Of a DNA stretch of 64,000 nucleotides, positions 9,057-16,882 are shown one piece after another. The notes under the pieces are model-generated. The model worked only from the letters and a program-made list of their open reading frames with translations. It had not been told where the DNA came from and did not search any database. The first letter of the stretch is position 1, and each line of letters begins with the position of its first letter. A program made the position numbers and the translations under genes. This DNA comes from an uncultured Roseovarius sp. (GTDB taxonomy: Bacteria; Pseudomonadota; Alphaproteobacteria; Rhodobacterales; Rhodobacteraceae). The DNA lies in assembly GCA_934501475.1 (NCBI GenBank), contig CAKSUL010000003.1, positions 1-64,000 on the forward strand, in the 5' to 3' direction.

Positions 9057-10589
9057 ATGACCGAAATTTTGCAAGAACTGGAAAAGCGGCGCAGCGAGGC
9101 CGTTCTGGGCGGTGGAGCCCACCGGATCGAGGCGCAGCACGCCAAGGGCAAGCTGACCGCGCGCGAACGGATCGAATTGCTGCTGGACGAGGACAGTTTC
9201 GAAGAGTTCGACATGTTCGTCACCCATCGCTGCACCGATTTCGGCATGGAAAAACAACGCCCTTACGGCGATGGCGTGGTCACCGGCTGGGGCACGATCA
9301 ACGGGCGCATGGTCTATCTGTTCAGTCAGGATTTCACCGTCTTTGGCGGCTCGCTCTCGGAAACCCACGCCCAGAAGATCTGCAAGATCATGGATATGGC
9401 GGTGCAGAACGGTGCGCCGGTGATCGGCATCAACGATTCGGGCGGCGCGCGCATTCAGGAGGGCGTGGCCTCGCTTGCCGGCTACGCCGAGGTGTTCCAG
9501 CGCAACATCCTCGCCAGCGGCGTCATCCCGCAGATCAGCATCATCATGGGCCCCTGTGCGGGCGGCGCGGTCTATTCCCCGGCGATGACCGACTTCATCT
9601 TCATGGTCAAGGACACGTCCTACATGTTCGTGACCGGCCCCGATGTGGTCAAGACCGTGACCAACGAGGTGGTGACGGCCGAGGAGCTGGGCGGCGCCTC
9701 GACCCATACCCGTAAATCCAGCGTGGCGGACGGCGCCTTTGAGAACGATGTCGAGGCGCTGGCCGAAGTGCGCAGGCTGGTTGATTTCCTGCCCTCGTCG
9801 AACCGCGAGAAACCCCCGGTGCGCCCGTTCTTCGATCAGCCGGGCCGGGTCGAGATGTCGCTTGATACGCTGATCCCCGACAACCCCAACTCGCCCTATG
9901 ACATGAAGGAATTGATCACCAAGGTCGCGGATGAGGGTGATTTCTATGAGATCCAGGAGGATTTTGCCCGCAACATCATCACCGGGTTCATCCGCCTTGA
10001 AGGGCGCAGCATCGGCGTGGTGGCCAATCAGCCGATGGTTCTGGCCGGATGTCTGGACATCGACAGTTCACGCAAGGCCGCGCGCTTTGTGCGGTTCTGC
10101 GATGCGTTCGAAATTCCGATCCTGACCTTCGTGGATGTGCCCGGCTTTCTGCCCGGCACCGGGCAGGAATTCGGCGGCGTGATCAAGCATGGTGCGAAAC
10201 TGCTGTTCGCCTATGGTCAGGCGACGGTGCCGATGGTGACGGTGATCACCCGCAAGGCCTATGGCGGGGCCTATGACGTGATGGCGTCCAAACATCTGCG
10301 CGCCGATATCAACTATGCGTGGCCCACCGCCGAGATCGCGGTGATGGGCGCCAGGGGCGCGACCGAGATCATCCACCGCGCCGATCGCGACAACCCCGAA
10401 AAGCTGGCCCAGCACACCAAGGATTACGAGGCGCGCTTTGCCAATCCGTTCGTTGCCGCCGAACGCGGCTTTATTGACGAGGTGATCATGCCCCACAGCA
10501 CACGCGTGCGCGTCAGCCGCGCCTTTGCGTCGCTGCGGCAGAAAAAGGCGGATATCCCATGGAAAAAACACGACAACATTCCGCTGTGA
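9057..10589 (+). CDS. pccB: Propionyl-CoA carboxylase beta chain (carboxyltransferase)
   Basis: A 510-residue carboxyltransferase, the expected length. Both crotonase-like halves are present: the N-terminal half has GGARIQEGV and [16 protein letters not shown], and the C-terminal half has [14 protein letters not shown] and [12 protein letters not shown], which line the acyl-CoA and biotin sites. It moves carboxyl from biotin on PccA to propionyl-CoA, giving methylmalonyl-CoA. The start at 9057 is preceded by AAGGGG. The promoter carries the PccR-type boxes. It is separated from pccA by several small genes, an arrangement common in this order of bacteria. Confidence 0.95.
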   Translation: MTEILQELEKRRSEAVLGGGAHRIEAQHAKGKLTARERIELLLDEDSFEEFDMFVTHRCTDFGMEKQRPYGDGVVTGWGTINGRMVYLFSQDFTVFGGSLSETHAQKICKIMDMAVQNGAPVIGINDSGGARIQEGVASLAGYAEVFQRNILASGVIPQISIIMGPCAGGAVYSPAMTDFIFMVKDTSYMFVTGPDVVKTVTNEVVTAEELGGASTHTRKSSVADGAFENDVEALAEVRRLVDFLPSSNREKPPVRPFFDQPGRVEMSLDTLIPDNPNSPYDMKELITKVADEGDFYEIQEDFARNIITGFIRLEGRSIGVVANQPMVLAGCLDIDSSRKAARFVRFCDAFEIPILTFVDVPGFLPGTGQEFGGVIKHGAKLLFAYGQATVPMVTVITRKAYGGAYDVMASKHLRADINYAWPTAEIAVMGARGATEIIHRADRDNPEKLAQHTKDYEARFANPFVAAERGFIDEVIMPHSTRVRVSRAFASLRQKKADIPWKKHDNIPL

Positions 10590-10648
10590 CGCCATGACAG
10601 GAACCCCGATGGCGGCCCGCGCGTTTCCTTGCGAGAAGGAGGTGCAAC

Positions 10649-10930
10649 ATGGCCAGCACACAGAATTCAGACGGCACGGACAGATCCGGCATCAAGGACG
10701 AAGAGACCTATTCGGCGCTTCGCGACAAGGGGATGTCCAAGGAAAAGGCCGCGCGCATCGCCAATGCGCAGGCCAACGAGGACATGCATCCGTCGCGCAA
10801 GGGCGGCAAGGCCGCGCCTTACGAGGAGTGGACCAGGGATGCGCTCTACAGCCGCGCACAGGAGATCGGGATCGACGGGCGCTCGGGCATGACCAAGGCG
10901 CAGTTGATCAAGGCGCTGCGCAACCACTGA
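10649..10930 (+). CDS. Small Rho-N/SAP-like domain protein (DUF7218-like)
   Basis: A 93-residue, charged, soluble protein behind a perfect ribosome-binding site (GAAGGAGGTG). The N-terminal half has KDEETYSALRDKGMSKEKAARIAN-type helices, and the C-terminal half, WTRDALYSRAQEIGIDGRSGM with a closing KAQLIKALR, resembles the small helix-extension-helix fold of the Rho termination factor N-terminal or SAP domain, which binds nucleic acids. Similar stand-alone proteins are common in Proteobacteria and lack an assigned function. It follows pccB by 59 bases and may be co-transcribed. A role in propionate metabolism is not shown. Confidence 0.75.
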   Translation: MASTQNSDGTDRSGIKDEETYSALRDKGMSKEKAARIANAQANEDMHPSRKGGKAAPYEEWTRDALYSRAQEIGIDGRSGMTKAQLIKALRNH

Positions 10931-10973
10931 CGCGGCCCCTGTCCGATATCCGGCGCGTCATGGGGCGGGCAGG

Positions 10974-11345
10974 ATGAGCGGTCAGGCCAATGCCGGCAAT
11001 GTCGCCGCTGCGGCGGGGGCGTTGACCCTGCCGTCGGGCCATGCCGCGCGCCTGTTCGAGCGGCTGGATGAGCCGGGCGATGACGGCATGATCTACCGGT
11101 TCCGCTTTGTCTCCGAGGGGTTTCGCGTGATCGACGCGGACGCGGATGCCGCCTTGGCGGACCTGGAATTTCTGTGCCAGCACTACGCCCTCAGGAACCT
11201 GCCCGTTGACGGCGCGCCGCCCGCACAGATCATCATTTCGCTGGCGGATCGCGAAGTGCCATTTGCCACCACAGACCCCGCCGCAACCCAGGTTTTCGAG
11301 GCTTTCAGCGTCGAGAATGACACCTGTATCTGGGAGATGTTTTGA
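10974..11345 (+). CDS. DUF6497-like protein
   Basis: A 123-residue protein. Its C-terminal half (ALRNLPVDGAPPAQIIISLAD, then FEAFSVENDTCIWEMF) matches what I recall of DUF6497, a family largely confined to Rhodobacterales and sometimes labelled acetolactate synthase without basis. Related proteins usually begin with a signal peptide; here the N-terminus is alanine- and glycine-rich but not a convincing signal. No catalytic motif is visible. It lies in the pccB-pccA interval in the same direction. Function unknown. Confidence 0.65.
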   Translation: MSGQANAGNVAAAAGALTLPSGHAARLFERLDEPGDDGMIYRFRFVSEGFRVIDADADAALADLEFLCQHYALRNLPVDGAPPAQIIISLADREVPFATTDPAATQVFEAFSVENDTCIWEMF

Positions 11346-11559
11346 TGGTGACACCATATCTTGCGCGCCCAAGCGCAGGCAGGGGCGGATATGAGGCTTT
11401 GCGGCCACATCGCGCCGACATGCATCGGCCTGCATATCAATTCAACGTGAATTCGATTATCGTCGGCGTCGATTGCACCCAAGCAATCTTAACCTCGAAT
11501 CCGGGGCAGGTGGGGGGCTTTGCCCTGAAATCACCCTTTGAAAGAGACAGGAGAACAAC

Positions 11560-11706
11560 ATGTCGAACAGTTTCAAGATCCTTATCGCAGTCGGCCTGGT
11601 GGCCATGGTCGGTGCATGTGCACAGCCCGCACAAGAAGAATATGTCGTGGTCGAGCCGATCACGGTCGAGCCCGTATCCTCCGGCAAGTACGGCGGAAAA
11701 TACTGA
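11560..11706 (+). CDS. Small lipoprotein, 48 residues
   Basis: This frame is 48 codons. It begins MSNSFKILIAVGLVAMVGAC, a textbook lipoprotein signal with lipobox V17-G-A-C20, and a good ribosome-binding site (GACAGGAGAAC) precedes the ATG. The mature part is about 28 residues, acidic and valine-rich (EEYVVVEPITVEPV) and ends in a Gly-Lys-Tyr tail. I believe such tiny lipoproteins recur in pcc clusters of this group. The role is unknown. A GC-rich hairpin follows the stop. Confidence 0.75.
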   Translation: MSNSFKILIAVGLVAMVGACAQPAQEEYVVVEPITVEPVSSGKYGGKY

Positions 11707-11731
11707 GCGTTCTGAACGCCCAGGGCTGACA

Positions 11732-11753
11732 GGGCAGGCCGCAAGGCCTGTCC
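11732..11753 (+). terminator. Candidate terminator hairpin after small lipoprotein gene
   Basis: GGGCAGGCC-GCAA-GGCCTGTCC forms a 9-bp stem (one G-U pair) with a stable GNRA tetraloop, 25 bases after the stop codon. There is no T tract. Confidence 0.5.
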
Positions 11754-11832
11754 GACACATACCTGACCGCGCCCTTCGCCGCCTCAGCGGCAATCGTGCA
11801 TGGCCCCGTTTCACATTTCATGGGGGTCTGTC

Positions 11833-12186
11833 ATGCTGAAGCATCGCGGCTTTCCCGGGCGTCTGCCCGGCTCTGATTTCCAATTCATCATCCGGCGCGG
11901 CAACGCCAAGGGCGTCACCCGCATCATCCGGCGCGAGCGCTATCGCGACCGCAAGCCGGCGGATCGGCGGGCCGACGCGGGATTCATGCGCGCCTTGTGG
12001 TTGCATTTTGGCCCGCACCCGTTCGAGCGCGGCAACCTGGACGCCGGGCGGCTGAGCTGGCTGTTCGGCCGCGAGGTTCTGCCCGCCGAAGATCCGTTCG
12101 ACCCCGAAAGCTATGAGGCGTTGCTGGTGATCGATGAGGCCGCAGCGCGGCGTTCGTTTCCCGATGCATTCGACGACGCGCCGTGA
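11833..12186 (+). CDS. Unrecognised basic protein in pcc cluster
   Basis: A 117-residue protein I do not recognise. The N-terminal half is strongly basic (FQFIIRRGNAKGVTRIIRRERYRDRK), which would suit nucleic-acid or phospholipid contact. The C-terminal half is acidic (PAEDPFDPESYEALLVIDEA). No signal peptide or membrane segment is present. I prefer the ATG at 11833; the frame allows an earlier start at 11800. It is collinear with pccB and pccA and sits between two small lipoprotein genes. Confidence 0.6.
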   Translation: MLKHRGFPGRLPGSDFQFIIRRGNAKGVTRIIRRERYRDRKPADRRADAGFMRALWLHFGPHPFERGNLDAGRLSWLFGREVLPAEDPFDPESYEALLVIDEAAARRSFPDAFDDAP

Positions 12187-12613
12187 TCATGCATCGATCT
12201 TCCCGTAATGTTCCCCGCCAATATGGGCGGAATTTTGCCACCAAGGGTTGTGCGGGGCGTCCGACAAGCGTTTTTTCGCGCAAGAATTGCGGATTTACGC
12301 GGATTGCCGCCCGATCCGGGGTGTCGCGCGCGATGTTCTTGGCAGGGGCGGCGCACCCGGTCACAGTCAATACCGTAGTGGCGGGCCTTCCCCAAGGGTC
12401 CGGGACAATTAGTCCGAACCGTTACCCTTCCCCTGACGGGCGGCATTTCGCACAATTGCGGGTGCCGCCCTTTTTTCCATATACCCCAGAATGTTACAGC
12501 AATCGGCAAGGCTCCGCGCAATTTGGCGTTGCGGGGGGATTGCGCTTTGACGCGGGCGGCGAAATGGCCTTGAATACGCGGATAAATAATCCCCAATCAA
12601 GAGGCTACAATCG
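12187..12613. other. Intergenic region with an orphan terminator
   Basis: These 427 bases lie between the unrecognised protein gene and the next small lipoprotein gene. I see no convincing protein gene, and the frames covering it on both strands look like shadows. A strong hairpin with a T tract lies at 12438-12476, about 250 bases after the nearest upstream stop, which makes a small RNA or long 3' untranslated region possible. Confidence 0.5.
12438..12476 (+). terminator. Rho-independent terminator
   Basis: GGGCGGCA pairs perfectly with TGCCGCCC across a 17-base loop and is followed by six T residues, a classical intrinsic terminator for rightward transcription. It lies about 250 bases past the nearest upstream gene. 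Confidence 0.75.
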
Positions 12614-12829
12614 ATGCACAGGATCAACACCCCCATACGGGCCGCCCTTTCCGTTCTGGCACTTGGCGCACTCGGCGCCTGTGGTGACACGGCGCTGGAA
12701 CAGGGCCTTTTCGGCGCGGGTGCCGGGGCCACGACAGCGGCTGTGCTGGATGGCAATCTGGCGGCGGGTGCCGTTGTCGGCGCCGCCGGCAACATCGCCT
12801 ATTGCCAGACCTATCCCGAACGCTGCTGA
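12614..12829 (+). CDS. Small lipoprotein, 71 residues, glycine-rich
   Basis: A 71-residue protein with a lipoprotein signal and lipobox L20-G-A-C23. The mature chain is rich in Gly and Ala (GLFGAGAGATTAAVLDGNLAA, ending AGNIAYC), resembling glycine-zipper small lipoproteins, and has a Cys pair in its last 10 residues (YCQTYPERC). It is followed by a strong terminator and then pccA. Function unknown. It is probably anchored in the envelope. Confidence 0.75.
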   Translation: MHRINTPIRAALSVLALGALGACGDTALEQGLFGAGAGATTAAVLDGNLAAGAVVGAAGNIAYCQTYPERC

Positions 12830-12889
12830 TGATCTGAACCGTGTCCTGATCGGACGCGCGCCCACCACTCACATATTCACCACTCATGC

Positions 12890-12924
12890 AACCACCGGTG
12901 CGCCCTGCGCGCCGGTGGTTTTTT
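12890..12924 (+). terminator. Rho-independent terminator before pccA
   Basis: ACCACCGG-t-GCGC pairs with GCGC-g-CCGGTGGT over a 3-base loop and runs into a T tract at 12919-12924. It closes the small lipoprotein gene, so pccA probably has its own promoter or relies on read-through. Confidence 0.8.
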
Positions 12925-12978
12925 CATGTCATGCCGATGCGAAACATCGCAGGGCCCAGAACTGAAGGGGACAAGACC

Positions 12979-14751
12979 ATGTTCAAGAAGATCCTGATCG
13001 CCAACCGCGGTGAAATCGCCTGTCGCGTGATCAAGACCGCCCGCGAAATGGGCATTCAGACGGTCGCGATCTATTCCGACGCGGACCGCAACGCGTTGCA
13101 TGTGCGCATGGCTGACGAAGCGATCCATATCGGCCCGTCCCCCGCCAACGAGAGCTATATCGTGATCGAGCGCGTCATGGACGCGATCCGCCGGAGCGGC
13201 GCCGAGGCCGTGCATCCCGGTTATGGTTTTCTCAGCGAAAATGCCAGTTTCGCCGAGGCGCTCGAGGCCGAGGGCGTCGCCTTTATCGGCCCGCCCACCG
13301 GCGCGATCAAGGCGATGGGCGACAAGATCACCAGCAAGAAAATCGCCCAGGAGGCCGGTGTCAGCACCGTGCCCGGCTACATGGGCCTGATCGCGGATGC
13401 CGAAGAGGCGGTCAAGATCAGCAACCAGGTCGGCTATCCGGTGATGCTCAAGGCCTCTGCGGGGGGCGGCGGCAAGGGGATGCGCATCGCCTGGAACGAT
13501 GTTGAGGCGCGCGAGGGCGAACAGGCCGTGGCTCTCGCGCAGGCCGTCGATTACGCAAGCGCCGGAACGGTGGAATTCATCGTCGATGGCGACAGGAATT
13601 TCTATTTCCTTGAGATGAACACCCGCCTTCAGGTGGAACACCCCGTCACCGAGCTGATCACCGGGGTCGATCTGGTCGAACAGATGATCCGCATCGCCAA
13701 TGGCGAAAAGCTGACCATCGCGCAAAGCGATGTGAAACTGAATGGCTGGGCCATCGAGAGCCGCCTTTACGCCGAAGATCCCTATCGCAATTTCCTGCCC
13801 TCGATCGGCCGTCTGACCCGCTATCGCCCGCCACAGGCGCTGGCCGTTGAGGGGGCCGTGGTGCGCAATGATACCGGCGTCTTCGAGGGCGGCGAGATCA
13901 GCATGTTCTACGACCCGATGATTGCCAAGCTGTGCACATGGGCCCCGACCCGCGCCGAGGCGATCGAGGGGATGCGCAACGCGCTCGATGCGTTCGAGGT
14001 TGAGGGGATCGGCCATAACCTGCCCTTCCTCAGCGCGGTGATGGATCATCCGAAATTCGTCAGTGGCGACATCACCACCGCCTTCATCGCCGAGGAATAT
14101 CCCGATGGCTTTGACGGGGTCTCCCTGCCGGACGCCGCGCTGAGGCGGATCGCCGCCAGTTGCGCCGCGATGCACCGCGTTGCCGAGATCCGCCGCACCC
14201 GCCTGTCAGGGCGCATGGACAATCACGAACGCCATGTCGGCGATGACTGGGTCGTGACATTGCAGGATCAGGCCCATAGCGTGACGATCGATGCCTATCC
14301 GGGCGGGGCGACGGTGCGTTTTGCCGATGGCGGCGCGGTCAAGGTGACCAGCGACTGGACACCGGGCGATCAGCTGGCCACGCTGGATGTGGACGGGGTT
14401 CCACTGGTTCTGAAGGTGGGCAAGGTGTCGGGTGGTTTCCGCATCCGCAGCCGCGGGGCGGACATGATTGTGCATGTGCGCACGCCGCGTCAGGCCGAAC
14501 TGGCGGCGTTAATGCCCGAGAAACTTCCGCCTGATACATCCCGTCTGCTGCTGTGCCCGATGCCGGGGCTGGTGGTGTCGGTCAGCGTCGTCGTGGGCGA
14601 TGAGGTGCAGGAGGGGCAATCGCTGTGCACGATCGAGGCGATGAAGATGGAAAACATCCTGCGCGCCGAACGCAAGGCGGTCGTGACGCGGATCAATGCC
14701 GGGCCGGGCGACAGTCTGGCCGTCGATGAAATCATCATGGAGTTCGAATAA
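12979..14751 (+). CDS. pccA: Propionyl-CoA carboxylase alpha chain with internal deletion in the biotin carboxylase domain
   Basis: A 590-residue alpha chain in one open frame. Present are the biotin carboxylase N-domain (KILIANRGEIACRVIK), the glycine loop ASAGGGGKGM, the C-terminal ATP-grasp part with FLEMNTRLQVEHPVTE, the linker, and the biotinyl domain with EAMKMEN, biotin attached at K556. The segment that normally follows the glycine loop is absent: EAREG (ending G180) runs directly into EQAVALA. About 75 residues are missing, including the family's EKF...RHIEIQVL and ERxCSIQRRxQK motifs with ATP- and bicarbonate-site residues. As written the enzyme should not carboxylate biotin. Either a real in-frame deletion or a sequence error is possible. 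The downstream genes continue normally. Confidence 0.85.
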   Translation: MFKKILIANRGEIACRVIKTAREMGIQTVAIYSDADRNALHVRMADEAIHIGPSPANESYIVIERVMDAIRRSGAEAVHPGYGFLSENASFAEALEAEGVAFIGPPTGAIKAMGDKITSKKIAQEAGVSTVPGYMGLIADAEEAVKISNQVGYPVMLKASAGGGGKGMRIAWNDVEAREGEQAVALAQAVDYASAGTVEFIVDGDRNFYFLEMNTRLQVEHPVTELITGVDLVEQMIRIANGEKLTIAQSDVKLNGWAIESRLYAEDPYRNFLPSIGRLTRYRPPQALAVEGAVVRNDTGVFEGGEISMFYDPMIAKLCTWAPTRAEAIEGMRNALDAFEVEGIGHNLPFLSAVMDHPKFVSGDITTAFIAEEYPDGFDGVSLPDAALRRIAASCAAMHRVAEIRRTRLSGRMDNHERHVGDDWVVTLQDQAHSVTIDAYPGGATVRFADGGAVKVTSDWTPGDQLATLDVDGVPLVLKVGKVSGGFRIRSRGADMIVHVRTPRQAELAALMPEKLPPDTSRLLLCPMPGLVVSVSVVVGDEVQEGQSLCTIEAMKMENILRAERKAVVTRINAGPGDSLAVDEIIMEFE

Positions 14752-14757
14752 CGCACC

Positions 14758-15288
14758 ATGCCCCGCCATCGCCGCCATATGCCAGAGCGCGCCGTCACCT
14801 TGCTGGCCTGTGCCTGCCTGATGTGGATCGCCTCTGCGTGCGCGCGCGACGATGAGGCGGCGATGCGCACGCGTCTGGTGCGGTGGTTCTCGCTGGGCGA
14901 CACGGTGGTGTTCAAGGCCGGGCCGGACTGTGCGGCGGCGGTTTTCCGGGTGGTGGATACGCGGATCAAATCGTCGATGCGGGTCACGGATGGCGTGTCC
15001 CTCGCGCTTTATGCGTGGCGTGAGCGCAGCGCGGTGGCGGTGGACAATCGCGCGCTCAGCCCGGACCGGGTCATCGTGCAGGTGGCGGATGCGCGCCGGG
15101 ATCTGGGGATGCGGATGCGCCGCGCGGCGCTGGAATCGCGTGGCTGCATGGGCGAGGGCGCGGAGGATGCATTTCGCGCGGCCCTGATGGCGCCCGGCGC
15201 GGTTCTGGCATGGGATGAGGACAGCGCCGCCCTGATGCTGCTGGATACACGCACGAAACTGCTGATCGTCGCGATGGGAAGCCACTGA
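14758..15288 (+). CDS. Probable lipoprotein of unknown function, pcc cluster
   Basis: A 176-residue protein that starts 6 bases after the pccA stop, so it is very likely co-transcribed. The N-terminus is a basic stretch, a hydrophobic core, and a Cys at residue 28 in the context I-A-S-A-C, a somewhat weak lipobox; starting at M8 would give a more typical signal. The mature part contains DTVVFKAGPDCAAAVFRV and a second Cys in SRGCMGEG, which could form a disulfide. I recognise no named domain. Similar proteins occur next to pccA in related bacteria as far as I recall. Function unknown. Confidence 0.7.
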   Translation: MPRHRRHMPERAVTLLACACLMWIASACARDDEAAMRTRLVRWFSLGDTVVFKAGPDCAAAVFRVVDTRIKSSMRVTDGVSLALYAWRERSAVAVDNRALSPDRVIVQVADARRDLGMRMRRAALESRGCMGEGAEDAFRAALMAPGAVLAWDEDSAALMLLDTRTKLLIVAMGSH

Positions 15289-15321
15289 CATGACCACCCG
15301 CGCGACATATCCGCCGATCGC

Positions 15322-15768
15322 TCAGCTGCCTTCGCGGCGGTCGTGCATTTCCTGCTGGCGCGCAGGCAGTTTGTCGATCGAGCGGGAAATTTCCCGCACG
15401 TCATATGGCATCGGTTTGCGCAGCAGGATGGTGCCGTCCTTGGAAATCAGAACCAACATGAACCCGCGCGGGCGCAACCGTTCGCGCAGCGCGCTTTGGG
15501 CCGATGGGTCTGTATCGGTCAGCACGACGACATCACGCTCGGCCAGAAACTCGGGCCGCTCGTGGAGATATTCCATCTGCGTGACAAAGCGGGGGTCAAA
15601 GGCCGAGTCCGCAAACACCACGACCGGGCGTTTTATCCATACAAATTCATTCAAATCCACCTCGGTGCCATCCAGGAACAACCCCTCCACGATGGTTTCA
15701 GGGGCCTCCTGGGCCCCTGCGGCAGATGCGATTAAAACAGCAAAAACAACGCGGAAGATGATTTTCAT
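15322..15768 (-). CDS. DUF4174 secreted thioredoxin-fold-like protein
   Basis: A 148-residue protein read leftward, opposite to its neighbours. It begins with a clear Sec signal (MKIIFRVVFAVLIASAAGAQ). The mature sequence (IKRPVVVFADSAFDPRFVTQ, then RDVVVLTDTD, then GTILLRKPMPYDV) fits DUF4174, a thioredoxin-like fold without the CxxC site. It probably acts in the periplasm. The ATG at 15768 was chosen because it starts the signal peptide. DUF4174 genes are seen near pcc and mcm genes in this group, but no activity is known. Confidence 0.8.
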   Translation of the reverse strand: MKIIFRVVFAVLIASAAGAQEAPETIVEGLFLDGTEVDLNEFVWIKRPVVVFADSAFDPRFVTQMEYLHERPEFLAERDVVVLTDTDPSAQSALRERLRPRGFMLVLISKDGTILLRKPMPYDVREISRSIDKLPARQQEMHDRREGS

Positions 15769-15946
15769 AGAGGCTCCTGTCCGGCTTGATATAGGGGGTC
15801 TGTGCCGGATTGCGACGCCTAATGTCCCCCCCCTGTCCAAAAAGATCAATGTTAATCGCATCGTCAGGTTTCTGGCGCAATCCTGTTGGGGAGCGGTCAC
15901 TCTCAGCGCGCCCATAGCGCGGCAGCAGCGAAAGGCATTTGGTTTC

Positions 15947-16882
15947 ATGGATATCATCCTTCATCTCGGGGCGCATCGCACCGCCACGACAAGTTTTCAG
16001 TATTACCTGCGCAAGAACGCGGCGCGCCTCGGGTGGGAGGGGATCGTGGTTCTTGGCCCGCGCCAGACCCGCAATGGCCTGTTCTCGGGTGTGTTTGCGG
16101 CCCCCGGCGCGACGCCTGCCGCCCAGCAGTTGCGCCGCGCCCGTGGACGCATCGCCCTGCGCCTTGAGCGTGAACGCGCCAAGGGCGCGCGGGTGATGGT
16201 GATCAGCGATGAAAACATGATCGGCGCGCCCCGGCGCAATCTGCGCGACATGCGGCTCTATGCCGATATAGGTCAGCGGATGGCGCGCTATCACGATGCG
16301 TTCGATGGCCGGATCGGGCGGGTCGTGCTCAGCATCCGCGCGCAGGACTGTTATTGGAATTCGGTGATTGCATTTGCTATTGAACGCGGGGGCGCCGTGC
16401 CGTCGCCTGCGCGGATCTCGTGTATTGCACAGGGCGCGCGCGGCTGGCGCGACGTGATCGGCGATCTGGCCTGCGCGCTGCCCGATGTGGCAATCGAGGT
16501 GATGGTGCATGAAACCTACGCCAGCCTGCCCGAGCGCAAGCTGGAGATCATGACCGGGGCCGCGGACCTGCCGCGCACCTATGCGCGCGAATGGCTGAAC
16601 CGCGCGCCGGATCTCGCGCAATTGCGCGCATTGCTGAAAGAGCGCGGGATCGAACCCGGCCCGCGACTGCAGGGTGACGGGCGGGGCCAGTTCTTTGATG
16701 AGGCGCAGGTCGCGGCCCTGCGTGAGGCCTATGCGGATGATCTATTCTGGCTGAGGTCCGGTGCGGACGGGCTGGCCGTTTTGACAGAGGAAACCGATCC
16801 GGAAGGAGTGGGGCAAACCCCGCCCGCCGGAGTGAACACAAGAGGACAGTCAGGTGAAAAGCAAAATCGACGAATGGCGTAG
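15947..16882 (+). CDS. Sulfotransferase-like protein upstream of mutase
   Basis: A 311-residue protein beginning [18 protein letters not shown], where [10 protein letters not shown] (residues 6-15) resembles the 5'-phosphosulfate-binding loop of PAPS-dependent sulfotransferases, with Arg in place of the usual Lys. Later ISDENMIG and [14 protein letters not shown] resemble the strand and 3'-phosphate-binding regions of that fold. The substrate cannot be told. Its last 29 bases overlap the start of the mutase gene in another frame, so the two are translationally linked. The frame runs far upstream, but the ATG at 15947 is where the family begins. The link to propionate metabolism is positional only. 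Confidence 0.65.
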   Translation: MDIILHLGAHRTATTSFQYYLRKNAARLGWEGIVVLGPRQTRNGLFSGVFAAPGATPAAQQLRRARGRIALRLERERAKGARVMVISDENMIGAPRRNLRDMRLYADIGQRMARYHDAFDGRIGRVVLSIRAQDCYWNSVIAFAIERGGAVPSPARISCIAQGARGWRDVIGDLACALPDVAIEVMVHETYASLPERKLEIMTGAADLPRTYAREWLNRAPDLAQLRALLKERGIEPGPRLQGDGRGQFFDEAQVAALREAYADDLFWLRSGADGLAVLTEETDPEGVGQTPPAGVNTRGQSGEKQNRRMA

